Positions 5,539-6,010 of a stretch of 6,010 nucleotides of DNA are shown here, in pieces. The first letter of the stretch is position 1; each line of letters begins with the position of its first letter. The position numbers and the translations under genes were made by a program. The DNA lies in the NCBI GenBank assembly GCA_030531135.1, contig JAUNOJ010000077.1, forward strand, positions 1 to 6,010, in the 5' to 3' direction. The notes beneath the pieces are model-generated. The model searched no databases. It worked only from the letters and a program-made list of their open reading frames with translations, and was not told where the DNA came from. The stretch comes from Sutterellaceae bacterium (GTDB taxonomy: Bacteria > Pseudomonadota > Gammaproteobacteria > Burkholderiales > Burkholderiaceae_F).

Positions 5539-6010
5539 ATGCAAAAACTCTTAAGCGATTGCTTAGCACTCGTCACTCAAAACAAACCAGCAGACGCCTT
5601 TGATTTTTATATCAACGCGCATCGCTGCGGCGTGTTGACCCACAAAAACTTTGAGACGCTCTCGCAGATGGATGATTCCGTCACCTGCGACTTTTGTTTT
5701 GGACGGGATCGTGTCGACTTGAACCTTTCCGGTGATGTGGATGCCATCAACGCCCGTCTGCGCGAAATCGCTCTGTGTCTGGACAAAGCAGGTCTTTTGA
5801 CCAAATGGCGCAACGAAGACTTGGACGTCTTTGATTTGGACAGCAACTTGGTTGTGGCACGAGTTGAGCGCGCTCTTTTTCGCTTTTTCGGCATGAAAAC
5901 GCAAGCGGTCTATGCGGTCGGCACTTCTTGTGACGGACGCTTTTGGAGCGGGCAACGCGCGCTCACCAAACCCATCGATCCGGGACTGTGGGATACGTTG
6001 GCTGCCGGCC
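5539..6010 (+). CDS. NUDIX hydrolase with N-terminal DUF4743-type domain, 5' part
   Basis: An open frame from ATG 5539 runs to the right edge, giving 157 residues with no stop. GGA at 5530-5532 is 6 bases before the ATG. The sequence begins MQKLLSDCLALVTQNKP. The stretch at about 72-100 (INARLREIALCLDKAGLLTKWRNEDLDVF) matches the DUF4743 pattern that precedes the NUDIX fold in Tnr3-like proteins. RVERALFRFFGMKTQAVYAVG (about 109-129) is also typical of that family. FWSGQRALTKPIDPGLWDTLAAG (about 135-157) matches the start of its NUDIX domain, where family members read R..TK..DPG.LD.L..GG. The Nudix box itself lies beyond the window. NUDIX enzymes cleave nucleoside diphosphates linked to another group; relatives may act on oxidised thiamine diphosphate, but the substrate here is unknown. 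It is preceded closely by the lysS terminator and no promoter could be marked. Confidence 0.78.
   Translation, partial: MQKLLSDCLALVTQNKPADAFDFYINAHRCGVLTHKNFETLSQMDDSVTCDFCFGRDRVDLNLSGDVDAINARLREIALCLDKAGLLTKWRNEDLDVFDLDSNLVVARVERALFRFFGMKTQAVYAVGTSCDGRFWSGQRALTKPIDPGLWDTLAAG

Noticed and set aside
5607..5894. Minus-strand frames of 95 and 130 codons near the right end
   Set aside because: Both are antisense to the DUF4743/NUDIX coding sequence and show no family features.

Overview
The window reads as a stretch of a betaproteobacterial chromosome. The closest fit is a gut-type Burkholderiales such as the Sutterella/Parasutterella group. This rests on a 390-residue porin of the betaproteobacterial general type (signal peptide, then ADVTLYG, ending in Phe), the adjacent prfB-lysS pair common in Betaproteobacteria, and a DUF4743-type NUDIX protein. 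The family-level assignment is inference from sequence style, not from a marker-gene comparison.

Layout, left to right. (1) 1-597, minus strand: the N-terminal 199 residues of a TonB-dependent outer-membrane receptor (signal peptide, TonB box, plug domain), cut by the window edge. (2) 598-1350: a 753-base AT-rich divergent intergenic region. It holds two Fur-box-like palindromes (686-700 and 884-898), several other inverted repeats and, next to the porin, a leader with competing hairpins. I see no convincing gene in it. (3) 1351-2523, plus strand: a general porin, followed by a 3'-UTR hairpin and a strong intrinsic terminator. (4) 2524-2774: an intergenic spacer with a near-consensus -10 element and a hairpin with a T-rich tail ahead of prfB. 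(5) 2775-3879: prfB (peptide chain release factor 2), complete, with the classic programmed +1 frameshift at an in-frame UGA. (6) 3938-5461: lysS (class II lysyl-tRNA synthetase), 58 bases downstream and probably co-transcribed, closed by a 9-bp GC-rich stem and eight T residues. (7) 5539-6010: the start of a DUF4743/NUDIX-type hydrolase, cut by the right edge before its Nudix box.

Functionally there are two blocks. The left one is the outer-membrane surface: an iron-regulated siderophore-type receptor and an abundant diffusion porin, transcribed divergently. The right one is translation: RF2 and LysRS, with RF2 controlling its own level by frameshifting. I found no CRISPR array, insertion sequence, rRNA/tRNA gene or defence island. 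The best material for a second look is regulatory: the mutually exclusive hairpins in the porin leader, the paired Fur sites with an unexplained 750-base spacer, and the terminator-like hairpin in the prfB leader. None of it amounts to a clearly new system.
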